NCBI RefSeq assembly: GCF_001270965.1
Contig: NZ_LGIA01000148.1
Location: 1-64,000 of the forward strand
From: Sunxiuqinia dokdonensis
GTDB taxonomy: Bacteria; Bacteroidota; Bacteroidia; Bacteroidales; Prolixibacteraceae
Reading direction: 5' to 3'
DNA length: 64,000 bases
Shown: piece by piece, positions 35,590 through 46,376 of the stretch
How the letters are laid out: each line of letters opens with the position of its first letter
Numbering within the stretch: position 1 is the first letter of the stretch
Position numbers and translations under genes: made by a program
The notes under the pieces: model-generated
What the model saw: only the letters and a program-made list of their open reading frames with translations
Databases searched by the model: none
Told to the model about the DNA's origin: nothing

Positions 35590-38346
35590 TCAGTTAAAAT
35601 CGAAAGTCAATCTCATGGTCAGTTTTCCTCCATCCATTTTTGCAGAACTAAATTGATTTGGCATTGATTGAGGGCCGAGATTGTCCGGGCCCTTAAATTT
35701 TGTTCCAATGGCGTTAATTCCGTGAAGAAAAGAGATATCTCCAGCCGGATACTCCAGTTTCGTTCTTGCTGGTGCTGCGGGTTCGTCGGGTGTAAGCATA
35801 CGCAGGAAAATGTCGTTGCTGCGCACATACACAGTAAATCCTAAATTGTCCTTTCCTTCAATTTCAGCCCAATAGACTTCAGAATGATACCCTTTAAACT
35901 CCGGATAAATGAAGCCTGATTCGCCGGTTATCGTGTTGTTGTATGCCTTTTCCCACAGTCCGAAGTTCACACCTTTCATCCGGTTTTTGTACACGCGGTA
36001 AGGTCCATTGCCCAGCCATTTCATCCCGGCGACATTGTCTTCAGGAAAATCGAACGTGATTCCGGCAAACTGACTGCGGCCCGTCGGTTCGTAAGCCACT
36101 TCCAAATCAACGAGTCCATGGCCATCAATCGTCCATTTCGCGTAGTCGGCGTTTTCATAGGTCACTTCAATTCGTAAATTATTATCTACGAATGAAGTGC
36201 TAAAATGCTTCACCGTTTTTTCGCGACTTACGAACAATGGCCCGTTAGACAGCGGAATTAGTTGCCCTTGCTTTTTTATTTCGGTGATGGTGCCATTCGT
36301 TTTTTCGAATGAAATGGTGATCTCGCCGGCGGTGACCGTCAGATCTGAATCTGTTTCGTCAAGCGTGGGTTTTAATGCGGAAGTTTCAGTCAGAAGTTCC
36401 TGCGCTTTCACTTGCGCTTTTTTTACCGGCCAGGTCCAGGTGTTTATGTGCCGTCCGTGGGGATCAACCGCCGTTATTCGGAGCGCGTCAAGCGCTTGCC
36501 AGTTGGCCGGCAATTTCACCTGCATTTGACTTTTGTTACCCGGAGCGAGATTAAGTTTAAGCTTTTCTGTCGAGTCAATAATCTCAGTAATCCTTTGGCC
36601 CGGACCAGAAAAACTGACCCACTCAGCAGCGAAGGAGCACTGGCTGAGGTCGGTGAAAAAATAACGGTTTTCGATGTTGAAAACACCGTTGAAATTTGGT
36701 GTGATGTAACGCTTTTCAAATTGAATGGGCGCCCAGATCTCTTTAATGGTGAAAAAACTGCCTTCCCTTTCGTTATATGGCCCAAGAATTCCGTCGGGAG
36801 CATGGTTGCCATCGCTGTCCAACTCGTTGTCGCCGTCGGTGCGTTCAACCGACTCATCGGCAAAAACCCACAGGAAGCCACCGGCGCAAAGCGGGTCGTT
36901 CCACATCCTGAGCCAGTAATCATCCAGCCCGGCGCCATGCCCACCGTCGTACAAGCCATGCAGAAATTCTGTGGGAAAATAAATTTTTCGCTTGCTGAAT
37001 CCGTCCAGCGACAAATAGTCGTAGTCGATGTAGTGCAAGGTGTTGGTCATTTCGTAATCCTGCCATGGATGAATGACGATTCGTTGCTGAATGTCCAGCT
37101 CGGCAAAGTCGTCGTTCAAGCTGTTGTTTTCACCGCCTTCATTCCCGTTGGCCCAAATAATGACTGATGGATGATTCACGTCGCGGGCAATCATTTCTTC
37201 CAATAATTTTCGACCCACCACGTCGTCGTATGATGGTTTTTGCCAGGCCGTAAGCTCGTCAATAACCACCAGTCCAAGCGAGTCGCACACTTCCAGAAAA
37301 TGCTTGTCGGGCGGATAATGCGACATGCGCACGGCGTTCATGTTCATGTCTTTCATGAGATTAACAGCGGTGATGCTCAAGTCTTTTGATGATGTTCGCC
37401 CAAATTTGGGATGAAAGGTGTGGCGGTTTACGCCCTGCATTTTTATTTTCACGCCATTCAAATATATGCCATCGCTTTCGCGCACTTCAACGGTGCGGAA
37501 ACCAATGCGCTCGGTGTGCCGGTGAATCACCTGCTTGTTTTTATCCAAAAGATTGAAAACAGCTTGGTACAAGTTCGGAAACTCCGGCGACCAGGTTTGC
37601 GGATTGTTAAAGGTTCCGGAGACCCGCGAAACGTGACCCGTTATGTCTGACCTAAATGAAGCTTCTGTTTCGCCCGCCAGGGTTTGAATATCGATCCGGA
37701 TTTGTGATGCATTTTTTGCATTCGTAAGGTAAACATCCGCCTTGAAATCGCCATTGGCTTGTGCGCCAATGGCAACACGATGAATATTTGTTTTCGGTTT
37801 TGCTTCCAGAAAAACGGGACGGAAAATACCGCCAAAAATCCAGAAATCGGCTTTACGTTCGGCCAGGCTAACGGATTCGTTGTCGGAATGTTTTTTAACA
37901 AACACTTCAAGCTGGTTTTCCTGGCCAATATTGAGCAGTTTGGTAATGTCGTACCTGAACTGGTAAAAAGCTCCCTGGTGAATTGGTCCCGCCAGTTTTC
38001 CATTAATTTTCACTTCGGCATCCGTCATCACCCCGTCAAAAACAATCGCGATTTCCTTATCTTTCCAGCTTTTAGGGATATTGAACCGGTAGCGATAGCG
38101 CCCGGTTTCGTTCATCCGTTTTTCGAAAGGAACGTGCCCGTAATCGTAACTGCCAAAGCCTTGCTGTTCCCAACACGACGGAACCGGGATGCTGGTCCAT
38201 TCACCCGAGTTCTGGCCTTCAGAACAATAAAAGTCCCAATTCACGGTGTTTTCGGCACCGGTACCTGACAAATAGATTGTTTCGGTTTGTTGCGCCATTG
38301 TAGATAGGGAAAGTAGGACGAGTGAGAGTAGTGTGAACAGTTTCAT
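35590..38346 (-). CDS. secreted glycoside hydrolase family 2 protein
   Basis: The 918-residue exported enzyme has a signal peptide (about 1-18) and a jelly-roll sugar-binding domain (about 50-185; VPSCWEQQGFGSYDYGHVPF). An immunoglobulin-like domain (about 190-285) and a TIM barrel starting near 290 follow, with further beta domains at the C-terminus. In the barrel, IWANGNEGG carries the probable acid/base Glu403, and FPTEFLHGL the probable nucleophile Glu460. GH2 covers beta-galactosidase, beta-mannosidase, beta-glucuronidase and exo-alpha-arabinosidase-like activities, and sequence alone does not fix which. There is no susC/susD pair, so it is not in a typical polysaccharide utilisation locus. 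Confidence 0.92.
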   Translation of the reverse strand: MKLFTLLSLVLLSLSTMAQQTETIYLSGTGAENTVNWDFYCSEGQNSGEWTSIPVPSCWEQQGFGSYDYGHVPFEKRMNETGRYRYRFNIPKSWKDKEIAIVFDGVMTDAEVKINGKLAGPIHQGAFYQFRYDITKLLNIGQENQLEVFVKKHSDNESVSLAERKADFWIFGGIFRPVFLEAKPKTNIHRVAIGAQANGDFKADVYLTNAKNASQIRIDIQTLAGETEASFRSDITGHVSRVSGTFNNPQTWSPEFPNLYQAVFNLLDKNKQVIHRHTERIGFRTVEVRESDGIYLNGVKIKMQGVNRHTFHPKFGRTSSKDLSITAVNLMKDMNMNAVRMSHYPPDKHFLEVCDSLGLVVIDELTAWQKPSYDDVVGRKLLEEMIARDVNHPSVIIWANGNEGGENNSLNDDFAELDIQQRIVIHPWQDYEMTNTLHYIDYDYLSLDGFSKRKIYFPTEFLHGLYDGGHGAGLDDYWLRMWNDPLCAGGFLWVFADESVERTDGDNELDSDGNHAPDGILGPYNEREGSFFTIKEIWAPIQFEKRYITPNFNGVFNIENRYFFTDLSQCSFAAEWVSFSGPGQRITEIIDSTEKLKLNLAPGNKSQMQVKLPANWQALDALRITAVDPHGRHINTWTWPVKKAQVKAQELLTETSALKPTLDETDSDLTVTAGEITISFEKTNGTITEIKKQGQLIPLSNGPLFVSREKTVKHFSTSFVDNNLRIEVTYENADYAKWTIDGHGLVDLEVAYEPTGRSQFAGITFDFPEDNVAGMKWLGNGPYRVYKNRMKGVNFGLWEKAYNNTITGESGFIYPEFKGYHSEVYWAEIEGKDNLGFTVYVRSNDIFLRMLTPDEPAAPARTKLEYPAGDISFLHGINAIGTKFKGPDNLGPQSMPNQFSSAKMDGGKLTMRLTFDFN

Positions 38347-38475
38347 GCGAAATGGTTTAGGTTTTCAGTACAATTACGCCCGAAAGCGAGTGCATGCAAG
38401 ATAAAGAAATTATTGCTCTCACGGAATTTGGACCGAGCTAAATTGGATATTGCCATGCCTCAATCCCTCAATCCT

Positions 38476-38973
38476 TCATCCCTTCAATTTGTGAATCGGG
38501 ATCAGGTCGAATTCGCCGTAAGGAAGCTCGTGTTCTTTTAGAAATTCCTTATTTAGCATGAACAGTTGGCTGTTGAATTTGTCTTGGGGAAAGGTATTTT
38601 CGGGCGTGAAGTCGTCATCGTCGAACTCGGTAAAGTTCAGTTCGCAAGCCGACAATTCCCATTGGTCATCATTCATAAAAAGGAGTGGCAAGCCATGTGT
38701 TCGGCAAATTACGGGGCGGTGTTCGTAAATCTGGCAGGCGTGATCTTTCAGGAAAATGCAACTGCCGTCAACTGATTCCTGCATCTCCACAGGTTGGTCC
38801 TTTAGCGCTTGTTTTATCGCCTCAAATTCGATGGGAAATACTTGGTAGTCCATGCAACACAAGTCGCAGCCCTTCTTGCAGGCGAGATGTTTTTGATGCG
38901 TGGTGGAAAGTTTGTCTGTTAGTTGATCGACCTGCTTCCGGAATTGGTGGTATTTTTTTTCTGAATCTGTCAT
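38476..38973 (-). CDS. YkgJ-family cysteine-cluster protein
   Basis: From ATG 38973 the protein has 165 residues and the CxxxCx2CC pattern of the YkgJ/UPF0153 family (CKKGCDLCC, about 33-41). It continues with CIFLKDHACQIYEHRPVICR (about 71-90) and a late Cys, together expected to bind zinc or an Fe-S cluster. The function is unknown; these are small cytosolic proteins. The frame open to 39018 would start upstream of the TACCTTTG promoter box, so I reject it. Divergent from purL. Confidence 0.85.
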   Translation of the reverse strand: MTDSEKKYHQFRKQVDQLTDKLSTTHQKHLACKKGCDLCCMDYQVFPIEFEAIKQALKDQPVEMQESVDGSCIFLKDHACQIYEHRPVICRTHGLPLLFMNDDQWELSACELNFTEFDDDDFTPENTFPQDKFNSQLFMLNKEFLKEHELPYGEFDLIPIHKLKG

Positions 38974-38990
38974 GGTTCTGAACTTCGGGG

Positions 38991-38998
38991 CAAAGGTA
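38991..38998 (-). promoter_or_regulatory. candidate -7 box for the ykgJ-like gene
   Basis: Minus-strand TACCTTTG, 17 bases before the ATG; a good TAnnTTTG match. Confidence 0.5.
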
Positions 38999-39122
38999 GG
39001 AAAAATTGGGCAGCGCATTAAAACCGGGTTGAAACACGCTGGTTCACTGTTAACAAATCCGCCTTATTATTCACAATCATCGGTTTTCAGAATCATTCGA
39101 ATGTTTCTTCCTGAGGAATTTT

Positions 39123-39130
39123 TATCTTTG
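39123..39130 (+). promoter_or_regulatory. candidate -7 box for purL
   Basis: TATCTTTG, with TTTC about 16 bases upstream as a weak -33 element; 44 bases before the purL ATG. Confidence 0.5.
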
Positions 39131-39174
39131 TGGCGTGTTATATAACATATCACTTAATCATTAACCGATTCAAC

Positions 39175-42100
39175 ATGATTTTATTCTTCAAGACCCTTCA
39201 AGGCAGCATCATTGCTGTTCAAACCACTGTTTCTTTTTCCGACGAAGACATTCAAAAACTGAACTGGTTGCTTGGTGAAGCTACCCTGGTTGCGCAAGAC
39301 AAACTAAGCGGTTTTTTTGTTGGCCCCCGAAAAGAAATAATTACACCCTGGAGTACCAATGCGGTTGAAATTACCCAAAATATGGGACTCGAAGGCATTG
39401 TGCGCATGGAAGAGTTTGTTGAAGTGCCGGACCGTTCGGCAGGTTACGACCTCATGTTGAAACGTTTGTACCAGGATTTGGATCAGGCGATTTTCACCAT
39501 CAACAAAAAGCCGGAGCCCATCCTCGAAATCGACGATATTGCCGCATACAACAACCAGGAAGGGCTGGCCTTAAGCGAAGATGAAATTGACTATCTGAAT
39601 TCGGTGGCCGAAAAAATGGGCCGCAAGCTCACCGACGGCGAAGTGTTTGGCTTTTCGCAGGTGAACTCGGAGCATTGCCGTCATAAAATTTTCAACGGAA
39701 CTTTTGTGATTGACGGGGTGGAGCAGGAGATGTCGCTCTTTCAAATGATTAAGAAAACATCGAAAGAAAATCCCAATAAAATTGTTTCGGCCTACAAAGA
39801 CAACTGCTCGTTTGTGCAGGGGCCTGTAGTGGAGCAATTTGCACCCAAAACGCAGGATAAGCCAGACTTTTTCGAAGTAAAAGATATCGAAACCGTGCTT
39901 TCACTGAAAGCCGAAACGCATAACTTTCCAACCACTGTTGAGCCGTTTAACGGAGCAGCAACCGGAACAGGCGGTGAAATTCGCGACCGGATTGCCGGCG
40001 GAAAAGGCAGTTTGCCCATTGCGGGAACTGCGGTTTATATGACTTCGTATCCGCGCACCGAAGATGCCCGCAGCTGGGAACAGGCCACCGAAGAACGCCC
40101 GTGGCTGTACCAAACACCCGAAGAAATTCTGATCAAAGCCTCGAACGGAGCCAGCGACTTTGGCAACAAGTTTGGCCAGCCGCTGATTACTGGTTCGGTA
40201 CTCACCTTTGAGCATTTCGAAAATTACAAGAAATACGGTTACGACAAAGTGATCATGCTGGCCGGTGGTATTGGCTTTGGTGCCAAAAAAGACAGCCTGA
40301 AAGATAAGCCGGGCATTGGCGACAAAGTGGTGCTACTGGGTGGCGACAACTACCGCATCGGAATGGGTGGCGGCGCAGTGTCGTCGGTAGCTACCGGCGA
40401 ATTTGAAAATGCCATTGAGCTGAACGCCGTGCAGCGGGCCAATCCCGAAATGCAAAAGCGGGCCTACAATGCCATTCGTGCGCTGGCGGAATCGGACGAC
40501 AATCCCATCATCTCTATTCATGACCACGGTGCCGGCGGCCACCTGAACTGTCTGTCGGAGTTGGTTGAGGAAACCGGCGGAAAGATCGACACCAGCAAGT
40601 TGCCGGTTGGCGATCCTACCTTGTCGCAAAAAGAAATCATTGGCAACGAATCGCAGGAGCGCATGGGCCTGGTGATGCGCGAGAAGCATGTGGATTTGCT
40701 CAGGAAAATCGCTGATCGCGAACGGGCGCCCATGTATGTGATTGGTGAAACAACCGGCGATATGCAGTTCACCTTCGAGAATTCGAAAACCGGTGAAAAA
40801 CCAATCGACTGGCAGTTGGCCTATATGTTTGGAAATCCGCCGAAAACAGTTTTGACTGATACGACGGAAAAAGCCAATTTTGCCGACTTGGCTTACGATC
40901 AAGCTCAAATTGAAACGTATTTGGAAGACGTGCTTCAACTGGAAGCTGTTGCCTGTAAAGACTGGTTGACCAACAAGGTGGACCGCTCAGTAACCGGACG
41001 CATTGCCAAGCAGCAGGGAGCCGGTAAACTGCACCTTCCTTTAAATAATGTTGGCGTGATTACGCTGGACTACCAGGGCAAAAGTGGTTTTGCCACCACC
41101 ATTGGTCATGCGCCGGTTGCCGGAATGATCAATGCTGAAAGTGGTTCCATTCTTTCGATCGCCGAATCGCTCACGAACCTGATTTGGGCACCCATGCCGG
41201 ATCAAATGAAAAGCGTTTCGCTGAGCGCCAACTGGATGTGGCCGGCAAAAAATGCCGGCGAAAATGCACGGATTTACAAGGCGGTGAAAGCCGCCAGCGA
41301 TTTTGCCTGCGCTTTGGGAATCAATATTCCAACGGGAAAAGACTCCATGTCGATGACCCAGAAGTACAAGGACGATGTGGTTTATTCGCCGGGAACGGTG
41401 ATCATCTCCGCTTCGGGCGAAGTGACGGACGTGAAGAAAGTCGTGGAGCCGGTGGCGGTCAATGATACCAGCAAACCACTTTACTATATTGATTTGTCGT
41501 CGACTCCGCTGGTTTTGGGTGGAAGTGCCTTCGGGCAAATCATCAATAAGCTGGGACAGGATGCGCCAACCGTGGCTGATCCTGCTTACTTTTTGAAGGC
41601 GTTTAATGCCGTTCAGGAGTTGATTGAAGACGAATTGATTTTGGCCGGTCACGATGTGGCTTCGGGCGGTTTGATTACCACTTTGCTGGAAATGTGTTTC
41701 AGTGATAATGAGACTGGCTTGCGTTTAGACTTGACCGGCTTGGGTGAAGCGGATTCGGCCAAGGTGTTCTTCAATGAAAACCCGGGAATCGTGATTCAGG
41801 CAGCCGATGCGGAAACACTCGAGTCCCGTTTAAATGTGGCCGGTGTGCGCTTCGTCAAAATTGGCCAACCTGCCGGGAAACGTGCTTTCTCGGTTAAGAA
41901 CTTCAACGCTGAATTTGACTTGGATATCGATTCCCTGCGCGAGTTGTGGTTCAAATCATCATACCTGATGGACCGCAAGCAGAGTGGGGAAGAACTGGCC
42001 CTGGAGCGTTTCAAAAATTACAAGCGAAATGAGCTGCATTACGATTTCAAAAACTTCACCGGAAAAGCAGGCGACTATGGCATTGATTTGAATCGTCGCA

Positions 42101-42864
42101 CGTCAAGTGGAATTAAAGCGGCCATCATCCGCGAGAAAGGGGTGAATGGTGATCGTGAAATGGCTTACATGATGTACCTGGCTGGTTTGGATGTGAAAGA
42201 TGTCCACATGACTGACTTGATTTCGGGACGTGAAACACTGGAAGATGTTAACCTGATTGTGTTTGTTGGTGGCTTTTCAAACTCCGATGTTTTAGGCTCA
42301 GCCAAAGGATGGGCCGGCGCTTTCAAATACAATGAGAAAGCCCGCGTTGCTTTGGAAAACTTCTACAAGCGAAATGATACGCTTAGCCTTGGTGTTTGCA
42401 ATGGTTGCCAGTTAATGGTTGAACTTGGCCTGCTTTATCCGGAGCATGAACAGATGCCGAAGATGCTACACAACGAGTCGCACAAGTTCGAATCGGCTTT
42501 CGTGAATGTGGAGATTGCCGAAAATGACTCGGTCATGCTGAAGTCGATGGCCGGCATGAAGCTGGGGGTTTGGATCGCCCACGGCGAAGGGAAATTCAGC
42601 TTGCCATACAGCGAAGATCAATATCATATTCCATACAAATACAGTTACGATTTTTATCCCGGAAACCCGAATGGTTCGGATTACAATACGGCTTCCATTT
42701 GCTCGAAAGATGGTCGTCACCTGGTCATGATGCCGCATCTGGAGCGTGCATTCAAACCTTGGCACTGGCCGTATTATCCGGCTGACCGCAAGAAAGACGA
42801 AGTGGCACCGTGGATCGAAGCTTTTGTAAACGCACGGGAATGGATCAAAAAGAATAAACAATAA
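39175..42864 (+). CDS. purL: phosphoribosylformylglycinamidine synthase (single chain)
   Basis: The 1229-residue large-type PurL converts FGAR, glutamine and ATP to FGAM in purine synthesis. It contains an N-terminal PurS-like domain, a linker, two AIRS-like halves ([20 protein letters not shown] and [20 protein letters not shown] in the first; [14 protein letters not shown] in the second) and a C-terminal class-I glutaminase. The glutaminase has nucleophile Cys1075 ([12 protein letters not shown]) and a His/Glu pair in HGEGKF and the terminal [14 protein letters not shown]. The start is ATG 39175; the frame open to 39130 begins in the promoter region. A strong terminator follows. Confidence 0.97.
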   Translation: MILFFKTLQGSIIAVQTTVSFSDEDIQKLNWLLGEATLVAQDKLSGFFVGPRKEIITPWSTNAVEITQNMGLEGIVRMEEFVEVPDRSAGYDLMLKRLYQDLDQAIFTINKKPEPILEIDDIAAYNNQEGLALSEDEIDYLNSVAEKMGRKLTDGEVFGFSQVNSEHCRHKIFNGTFVIDGVEQEMSLFQMIKKTSKENPNKIVSAYKDNCSFVQGPVVEQFAPKTQDKPDFFEVKDIETVLSLKAETHNFPTTVEPFNGAATGTGGEIRDRIAGGKGSLPIAGTAVYMTSYPRTEDARSWEQATEERPWLYQTPEEILIKASNGASDFGNKFGQPLITGSVLTFEHFENYKKYGYDKVIMLAGGIGFGAKKDSLKDKPGIGDKVVLLGGDNYRIGMGGGAVSSVATGEFENAIELNAVQRANPEMQKRAYNAIRALAESDDNPIISIHDHGAGGHLNCLSELVEETGGKIDTSKLPVGDPTLSQKEIIGNESQERMGLVMREKHVDLLRKIADRERAPMYVIGETTGDMQFTFENSKTGEKPIDWQLAYMFGNPPKTVLTDTTEKANFADLAYDQAQIETYLEDVLQLEAVACKDWLTNKVDRSVTGRIAKQQGAGKLHLPLNNVGVITLDYQGKSGFATTIGHAPVAGMINAESGSILSIAESLTNLIWAPMPDQMKSVSLSANWMWPAKNAGENARIYKAVKAASDFACALGINIPTGKDSMSMTQKYKDDVVYSPGTVIISASGEVTDVKKVVEPVAVNDTSKPLYYIDLSSTPLVLGGSAFGQIINKLGQDAPTVADPAYFLKAFNAVQELIEDELILAGHDVASGGLITTLLEMCFSDNETGLRLDLTGLGEADSAKVFFNENPGIVIQAADAETLESRLNVAGVRFVKIGQPAGKRAFSVKNFNAEFDLDIDSLRELWFKSSYLMDRKQSGEELALERFKNYKRNELHYDFKNFTGKAGDYGIDLNRRTSSGIKAAIIREKGVNGDREMAYMMYLAGLDVKDVHMTDLISGRETLEDVNLIVFVGGFSNSDVLGSAKGWAGAFKYNEKARVALENFYKRNDTLSLGVCNGCQLMVELGLLYPEHEQMPKMLHNESHKFESAFVNVEIAENDSVMLKSMAGMKLGVWIAHGEGKFSLPYSEDQYHIPYKYSYDFYPGNPNGSDYNTASICSKDGRHLVMMPHLERAFKPWHWPYYPADRKKDEVAPWIEAFVNAREWIKKNKQ

Positions 42865-42869
42865 GAAAC

Positions 42870-42900
42870 AAAAAGGCTCTCATTTTGGGAGCCTTTTTTC
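42870..42900 (+). terminator. terminator of purL
   Basis: AAAAAGGCTC and GGAGCCTTTTTT pair around a short loop with a run of T. Confidence 0.85.
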
Positions 42901-43040
42901 ATGCCGATATAATTTCGCGAACCATCCAATCGAAATTCAGAAGATGCATTGATGTGCGGTGATTTTGCTGTTGAATTTGCCGTGGGATTATTTGTGATGG
43001 GGCAGTGTTGCTCAACTGCTTCGAAATTATGGGTTAACCC

Positions 43041-43072
43041 TTGTCGTGGTCAGCTAATAATACTTATCTTTG
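43041..43072 (+). promoter_or_regulatory. promoter of thrS-infC-rpmI-rplT
   Basis: TTG at 43041-43043, a 21-base spacer and TATCTTTG at 43065-43072 match the Bacteroidota consensus well; 33 bases before the thrS ATG. Confidence 0.65.
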
Positions 43073-43105
43073 CAGCCTGAAAATAAAACGCACAAATCAA
43101 TACGG

Positions 43106-45055
43106 ATGATTAAAATAACATTACCAGATAACAGTGTTCGCGAGTTTGAAAGTGGAATTACCGGACTGGAAATCGCGAAAGCAATCAGTAACCGGTTGGC
43201 AAAAGATGTGTTGGCCATTTCGGTTAACGGCTCGGTTTGGGATTTGAACCGGCCCATTTCTGACGATGCCAGCATAAACCTACACACTTGGGATGACCGC
43301 GAAGGAAAGGAAACTTTCTGGCACTCGTCGGCTCACCTGATGGCCGAAGCAATCGAAAGTTTTTATCCGGGAACCAAATTTGGAATCGGGCCTACTGTTG
43401 ACACCGGCTTTTATTACGACATTGATTTGCCCGCAGGAAAGCAGCTTTCAGAAAAAGACCTGGAGAAGATTGAGCAAAAAATGATTGAACTGGCTCGTCA
43501 GAAAAATGAGCTGGTTCGTCAGGATATTTCGAAAGAAGATGCCTTGCGCATGTTCACCGAAAAAGATGATGAGCTGAAGCAGGAACTGATCAGTGAATTG
43601 GAAGACGGAACAATAACTCTGTACAACCAGGGTAACTTTACAGACCTATGTCGTGGGCCGCACTTGCCTAACACTGGCTATGTAAAAGCGGTTAAACTAA
43701 CATCGATTGCAGGCGCATACTGGCGTGGCGATAAAAAAAATAAAATGCTGACCCGAGTGTACGGCGTAACCTTTCCAAAACAAAAAATGCTGGAGGAGTA
43801 CCTGGTGATGCTGGAAGAAGCCAAAAAACGCGACCACCGGAAGATTGGCAAGGAAATGGAGCTGTTTACTTTCTCGCAGGAAGTGGGACAGGGCTTGCCC
43901 ATGTGGCTGCCCAAAGGAGCCATGCTTCGTCAGCAGTTAGAGGATTTCTTGAAAAAAGTACAAAAGAAATTCGGCTACGAGCAGGTGATCACACCACACA
44001 TTGGCGATATCAATTTATACAAAACGTCCGGCCACTATGCCAAATACGGTGCCGATTCGTTCCAAACGATAAAAACTCCCGCCGAAGGCGAAGAGTACAT
44101 GCTAAAGCCGATGAACTGTCCGCACCACTGCGAGCTGTATAAGTTCAAGCCTCGTTCGTACAAAGACTTACCCGTGCGCATGGCCGAGTTTGGAACCGTT
44201 TACCGTTACGAGCAAAGTGGCGAGTTGCACGGTTTGACGCGCGTTCGCGGATTTACTCAAGATGACGCACACATCTATTGCCGTCCCGACCAGCTGAAAG
44301 ACGAATTTAAAAAGGTGATCGATATTATCTTCATCATTTTCAAAGCATTGAATTTTGAAGATTATACAGCACAGATATCCTTGCGCGACCCGAACAAACC
44401 CGAGAAGTACATCGGATCGACCGAAAACTGGGACAAAGCAGAACAAGCCATTATTGAAGCAACCCAGGAAAAAGGTTTGAGAACAACCACTGTTTTGGGA
44501 GAAGCGGCATTTTACGGGCCAAAACTGGATTTTATGATTAAAGATGCTTTGGGCCGCAGCTGGCAGCTGGGAACCATTCAGGTAGATTACAACCTGCCTG
44601 AGCGGTTTAAGCTCGAATACATTGGTTCTGACGATAACCGTCACCGCCCGGTCATGATTCACCGCGCACCCTTTGGATCAATGGAACGTTTTGTGGCTGT
44701 TTTAATTGAACATACCGCCGGAAAATTTCCTTTATGGTTAACACCGGAGCAGGTAGTTATTCTGCCCATAAGCGAAAAGTATAATGAATATGCAGAAAAT
44801 CTTTCAAGTTTTCTAAATAATTCCGATATTCGCAGCTTAATTGACGACCGGAATGAAAAGATCGGTCGTAAAATCCGGGATAACGAGTTAAAACGTATCC
44901 CGTATTTGTTAATAGTGGGTGAAAAAGAAGCAGAATCGGGTATGGTCGCAGTGCGAAAGCAGGGCGAGGGAGACCAGGGAACGATGACCAAGGAAGAGTT
45001 TGCTGAATTCATCAACAAGGAAGTGAAAGAACAATTAGCATCATTTTATAACTAA
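43106..45055 (+). CDS. thrS: threonyl-tRNA synthetase
   Basis: The 649-residue class-II synthetase starts at ATG 43106; twelve further codons upstream would run into the promoter. It has an N-terminal TGS domain (about 1-62), an N2 editing domain ([17 protein letters not shown] near 75 and [14 protein letters not shown] near 180), the catalytic core ([12 protein letters not shown], motif 2 [22 protein letters not shown], motif 3 [11 protein letters not shown]) and a C-terminal anticodon-binding domain. Cys and His zinc ligands are in the core as expected. It leads the thrS-infC-rpmI-rplT unit, the classical order. Confidence 0.98.
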   Translation: MIKITLPDNSVREFESGITGLEIAKAISNRLAKDVLAISVNGSVWDLNRPISDDASINLHTWDDREGKETFWHSSAHLMAEAIESFYPGTKFGIGPTVDTGFYYDIDLPAGKQLSEKDLEKIEQKMIELARQKNELVRQDISKEDALRMFTEKDDELKQELISELEDGTITLYNQGNFTDLCRGPHLPNTGYVKAVKLTSIAGAYWRGDKKNKMLTRVYGVTFPKQKMLEEYLVMLEEAKKRDHRKIGKEMELFTFSQEVGQGLPMWLPKGAMLRQQLEDFLKKVQKKFGYEQVITPHIGDINLYKTSGHYAKYGADSFQTIKTPAEGEEYMLKPMNCPHHCELYKFKPRSYKDLPVRMAEFGTVYRYEQSGELHGLTRVRGFTQDDAHIYCRPDQLKDEFKKVIDIIFIIFKALNFEDYTAQISLRDPNKPEKYIGSTENWDKAEQAIIEATQEKGLRTTTVLGEAAFYGPKLDFMIKDALGRSWQLGTIQVDYNLPERFKLEYIGSDDNRHRPVMIHRAPFGSMERFVAVLIEHTAGKFPLWLTPEQVVILPISEKYNEYAENLSSFLNNSDIRSLIDDRNEKIGRKIRDNELKRIPYLLIVGEKEAESGMVAVRKQGEGDQGTMTKEEFAEFINKEVKEQLASFYN

Positions 45056-45062
45056 AAAGAAT

Positions 45063-45079
45063 AGGAGGTTTTTCTTATC
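45063..45079 (+). promoter_or_regulatory. Shine-Dalgarno plus ATC start of infC
   Basis: AGGAGG at 45063-45068 lies 8 bases before ATC at 45077. An in-frame TAG at 45062-45064 rules out any earlier start. It is an unusually strong ribosome-binding site for this genome and decides the infC start. Confidence 0.6.
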
Positions 45080-45637
45080 GCAATAAAAAAACGCCCATAT
45101 CGAGGAGGAAGAAGAGTGGACACTGCTCCACAGCACAACATCAATCAGCGTATACGTGCTCAGCAGGTACGCTTAGTTGGTGATAACATTGAAAATCAAG
45201 GCGTATATCCGTTGTCGGAAGCATTAAGAATGGCTGATGAAATGGAGTTGGACTTGGTTGAAATTTCACCCAACGCAGATCCTCCGGTTTGTAAAGTTAT
45301 AGATTACAAGAAGTTTCTTTATCAGCAAAAAAAGAAACAAAAAGAAATGAAAGCCAAAGCCGTGCAGGTGGTGGTTAAGGAAATTCGGTTTGGGCCGAAT
45401 ACCGACGATCACGATTTTGAGTTTAAGCTGAGGCATGCTGAGAAATTCTTAAAAGAAGGAGCTAAAGTAAAAGCTTATGTGTTCTTTAAAGGTCGGTCGA
45501 TTTTATTTAAAGAGCAAGGTGAAATTTTGCTTTTACGGTTTGCCACCGAGTTGGAAGATCTCGGAAAGGTAGAGCAGTTGCCCCGCCTGGAAGGAAAAAG
45601 AATGACCATGTTTATTACACCTAAAAAGAAGAAGTAA
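45077..45637 (+). CDS. infC: translation initiation factor IF-3 (non-canonical ATC start)
   Basis: IF-3 binds the 30S subunit and rejects non-AUG starts. Counting from ATC 45077 the protein has 186 residues: a basic N-terminal tail ([12 protein letters not shown]), the N-domain ([20 protein letters not shown]), a Lys-rich linker helix and the C-domain ([31 protein letters not shown]). The first standard start is GTG at 45116, also preceded by a GAGGAGG, which gives 173 residues but drops the basic tail. E. coli infC uses AUU for autoregulation, so an AUC start fits known biology; proof needs N-terminal data. It follows thrS by 21 bp. Confidence 0.85.
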   Translation: MAIKKRPYRGGRRVDTAPQHNINQRIRAQQVRLVGDNIENQGVYPLSEALRMADEMELDLVEISPNADPPVCKVIDYKKFLYQQKKKQKEMKAKAVQVVVKEIRFGPNTDDHDFEFKLRHAEKFLKEGAKVKAYVFFKGRSILFKEQGEILLLRFATELEDLGKVEQLPRLEGKRMTMFITPKKKK

Positions 45638-45664
45638 CATTCTTCGAATATAAAAATTAGAAAG

Positions 45665-45862
45665 ATGCCAAAAATGAAGACGAAATCCGGTGCAAAAAAG
45701 CGGTTTAAATTAACCGGCTCCGGAAAACTGAAAAGGAAGCACGCTTATAAAAGTCACATCCTGACTAAAAAAGGCACAAAGCAAAAAAGAAACCTGACCT
45801 ATTGGGGAACGGTTGCCAAGTCGGATGAGAAAAATGTGAAGCTGATGCTTAACATGAAGTAA
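45665..45862 (+). CDS. rpmI: 50S ribosomal protein L35
   Basis: The 65-residue, very basic protein has the L35 signature [20 protein letters not shown] and [20 protein letters not shown]. It lies 27 bp after infC and 98 bp before rplT in the conserved order. Confidence 0.98.
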   Translation: MPKMKTKSGAKKRFKLTGSGKLKRKHAYKSHILTKKGTKQKRNLTYWGTVAKSDEKNVKLMLNMK

Positions 45863-45918
45863 TTCAATCCTTTTCAAAATTATTAAGAGTATATAACAGA
45901 GGGAATTAGCTGTAAAGA

Positions 45919-45934
45919 TCCGGTAGCTGCCGGA
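45919..45934 (+). promoter_or_regulatory. hairpin in the rplT leader
   Basis: TCCGG and CCGGA form a short stem around TAGCTG in the 98-base rpmI-rplT gap. Placement suggests a possible site for L20 control, but no known L20 motif was matched. Confidence 0.3.
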
Positions 45935-45960
45935 CGCTAACCGCTCATAAATCGAAGATT

Positions 45961-46305
45961 ATGCCAAGATCAGTAAATCACGTAGCATCTCGGGCTCGTA
46001 GAAAAAAAATCCTCAAGCAAACAAAAGGCTATTGGGGTGCCCGTAAAAACGTTTGGACAGTAGCAAAAAACGCTCACGAAAAAGCATTGGTTTATGCTTA
46101 CCGTGACCGGAAAACAAAAAAGAGAAACTTCCGCGCATTGTGGATTCAACGTATTAACGCTGCAGCACGCCAGGAAGGACTAAGTTATTCTCAGTTAATC
46201 GGCTTGTTGAAAAAGAACAACATTGAAATCAACCGTAAAGTATTAGCTGATTTAGCGTTGAACCAGCCTGAAGCTTTCAAAGCTGTAGTTGGAAAAGTAA
46301 AGTAA
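45961..46305 (+). CDS. rplT: 50S ribosomal protein L20
   Basis: The 114-residue basic protein binds 23S rRNA early in 50S assembly. It begins [20 protein letters not shown] and contains [20 protein letters not shown] and the [20 protein letters not shown] segment, the normal L20 landmarks. In several bacteria L20 represses the infC-rpmI-rplT unit; here the long leader may serve this. It ends the operon before a symmetrical terminator. Confidence 0.98.
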   Translation: MPRSVNHVASRARRKKILKQTKGYWGARKNVWTVAKNAHEKALVYAYRDRKTKKRNFRALWIQRINAAARQEGLSYSQLIGLLKKNNIEINRKVLADLALNQPEAFKAVVGKVK

Positions 46306-46336
46306 GTAGGAATTACAGGTGAAATAAACATGAATT

Positions 46337-46366
46337 AAAAAACCTCGCAATTTGCGAGGTTTTTTT
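46337..46366. terminator. bidirectional terminator between rplT and oxidoreductase gene
   Basis: AAAAAACCTCGCAA and TTGCGAGGTTTTTT form a long stem with A-run and T-run, usable in both directions between two convergent genes. Confidence 0.88.
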
Positions 46367-46376
46367 GTGCCTTTTT

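Noticed and set aside
35590-38346. Polysaccharide utilisation locus around the GH2 gene
   Set aside because: No SusC/SusD, sulfatase, hybrid HTCS regulator or second glycosidase lies nearby; the hybrid kinase at 32098 has no AraC output domain.
45116-45637. infC starting at GTG
   Set aside because: Possible because a GAGGAGG precedes it, but it drops the basic tail that is in frame after ATC 45077. Kept as an alternative.
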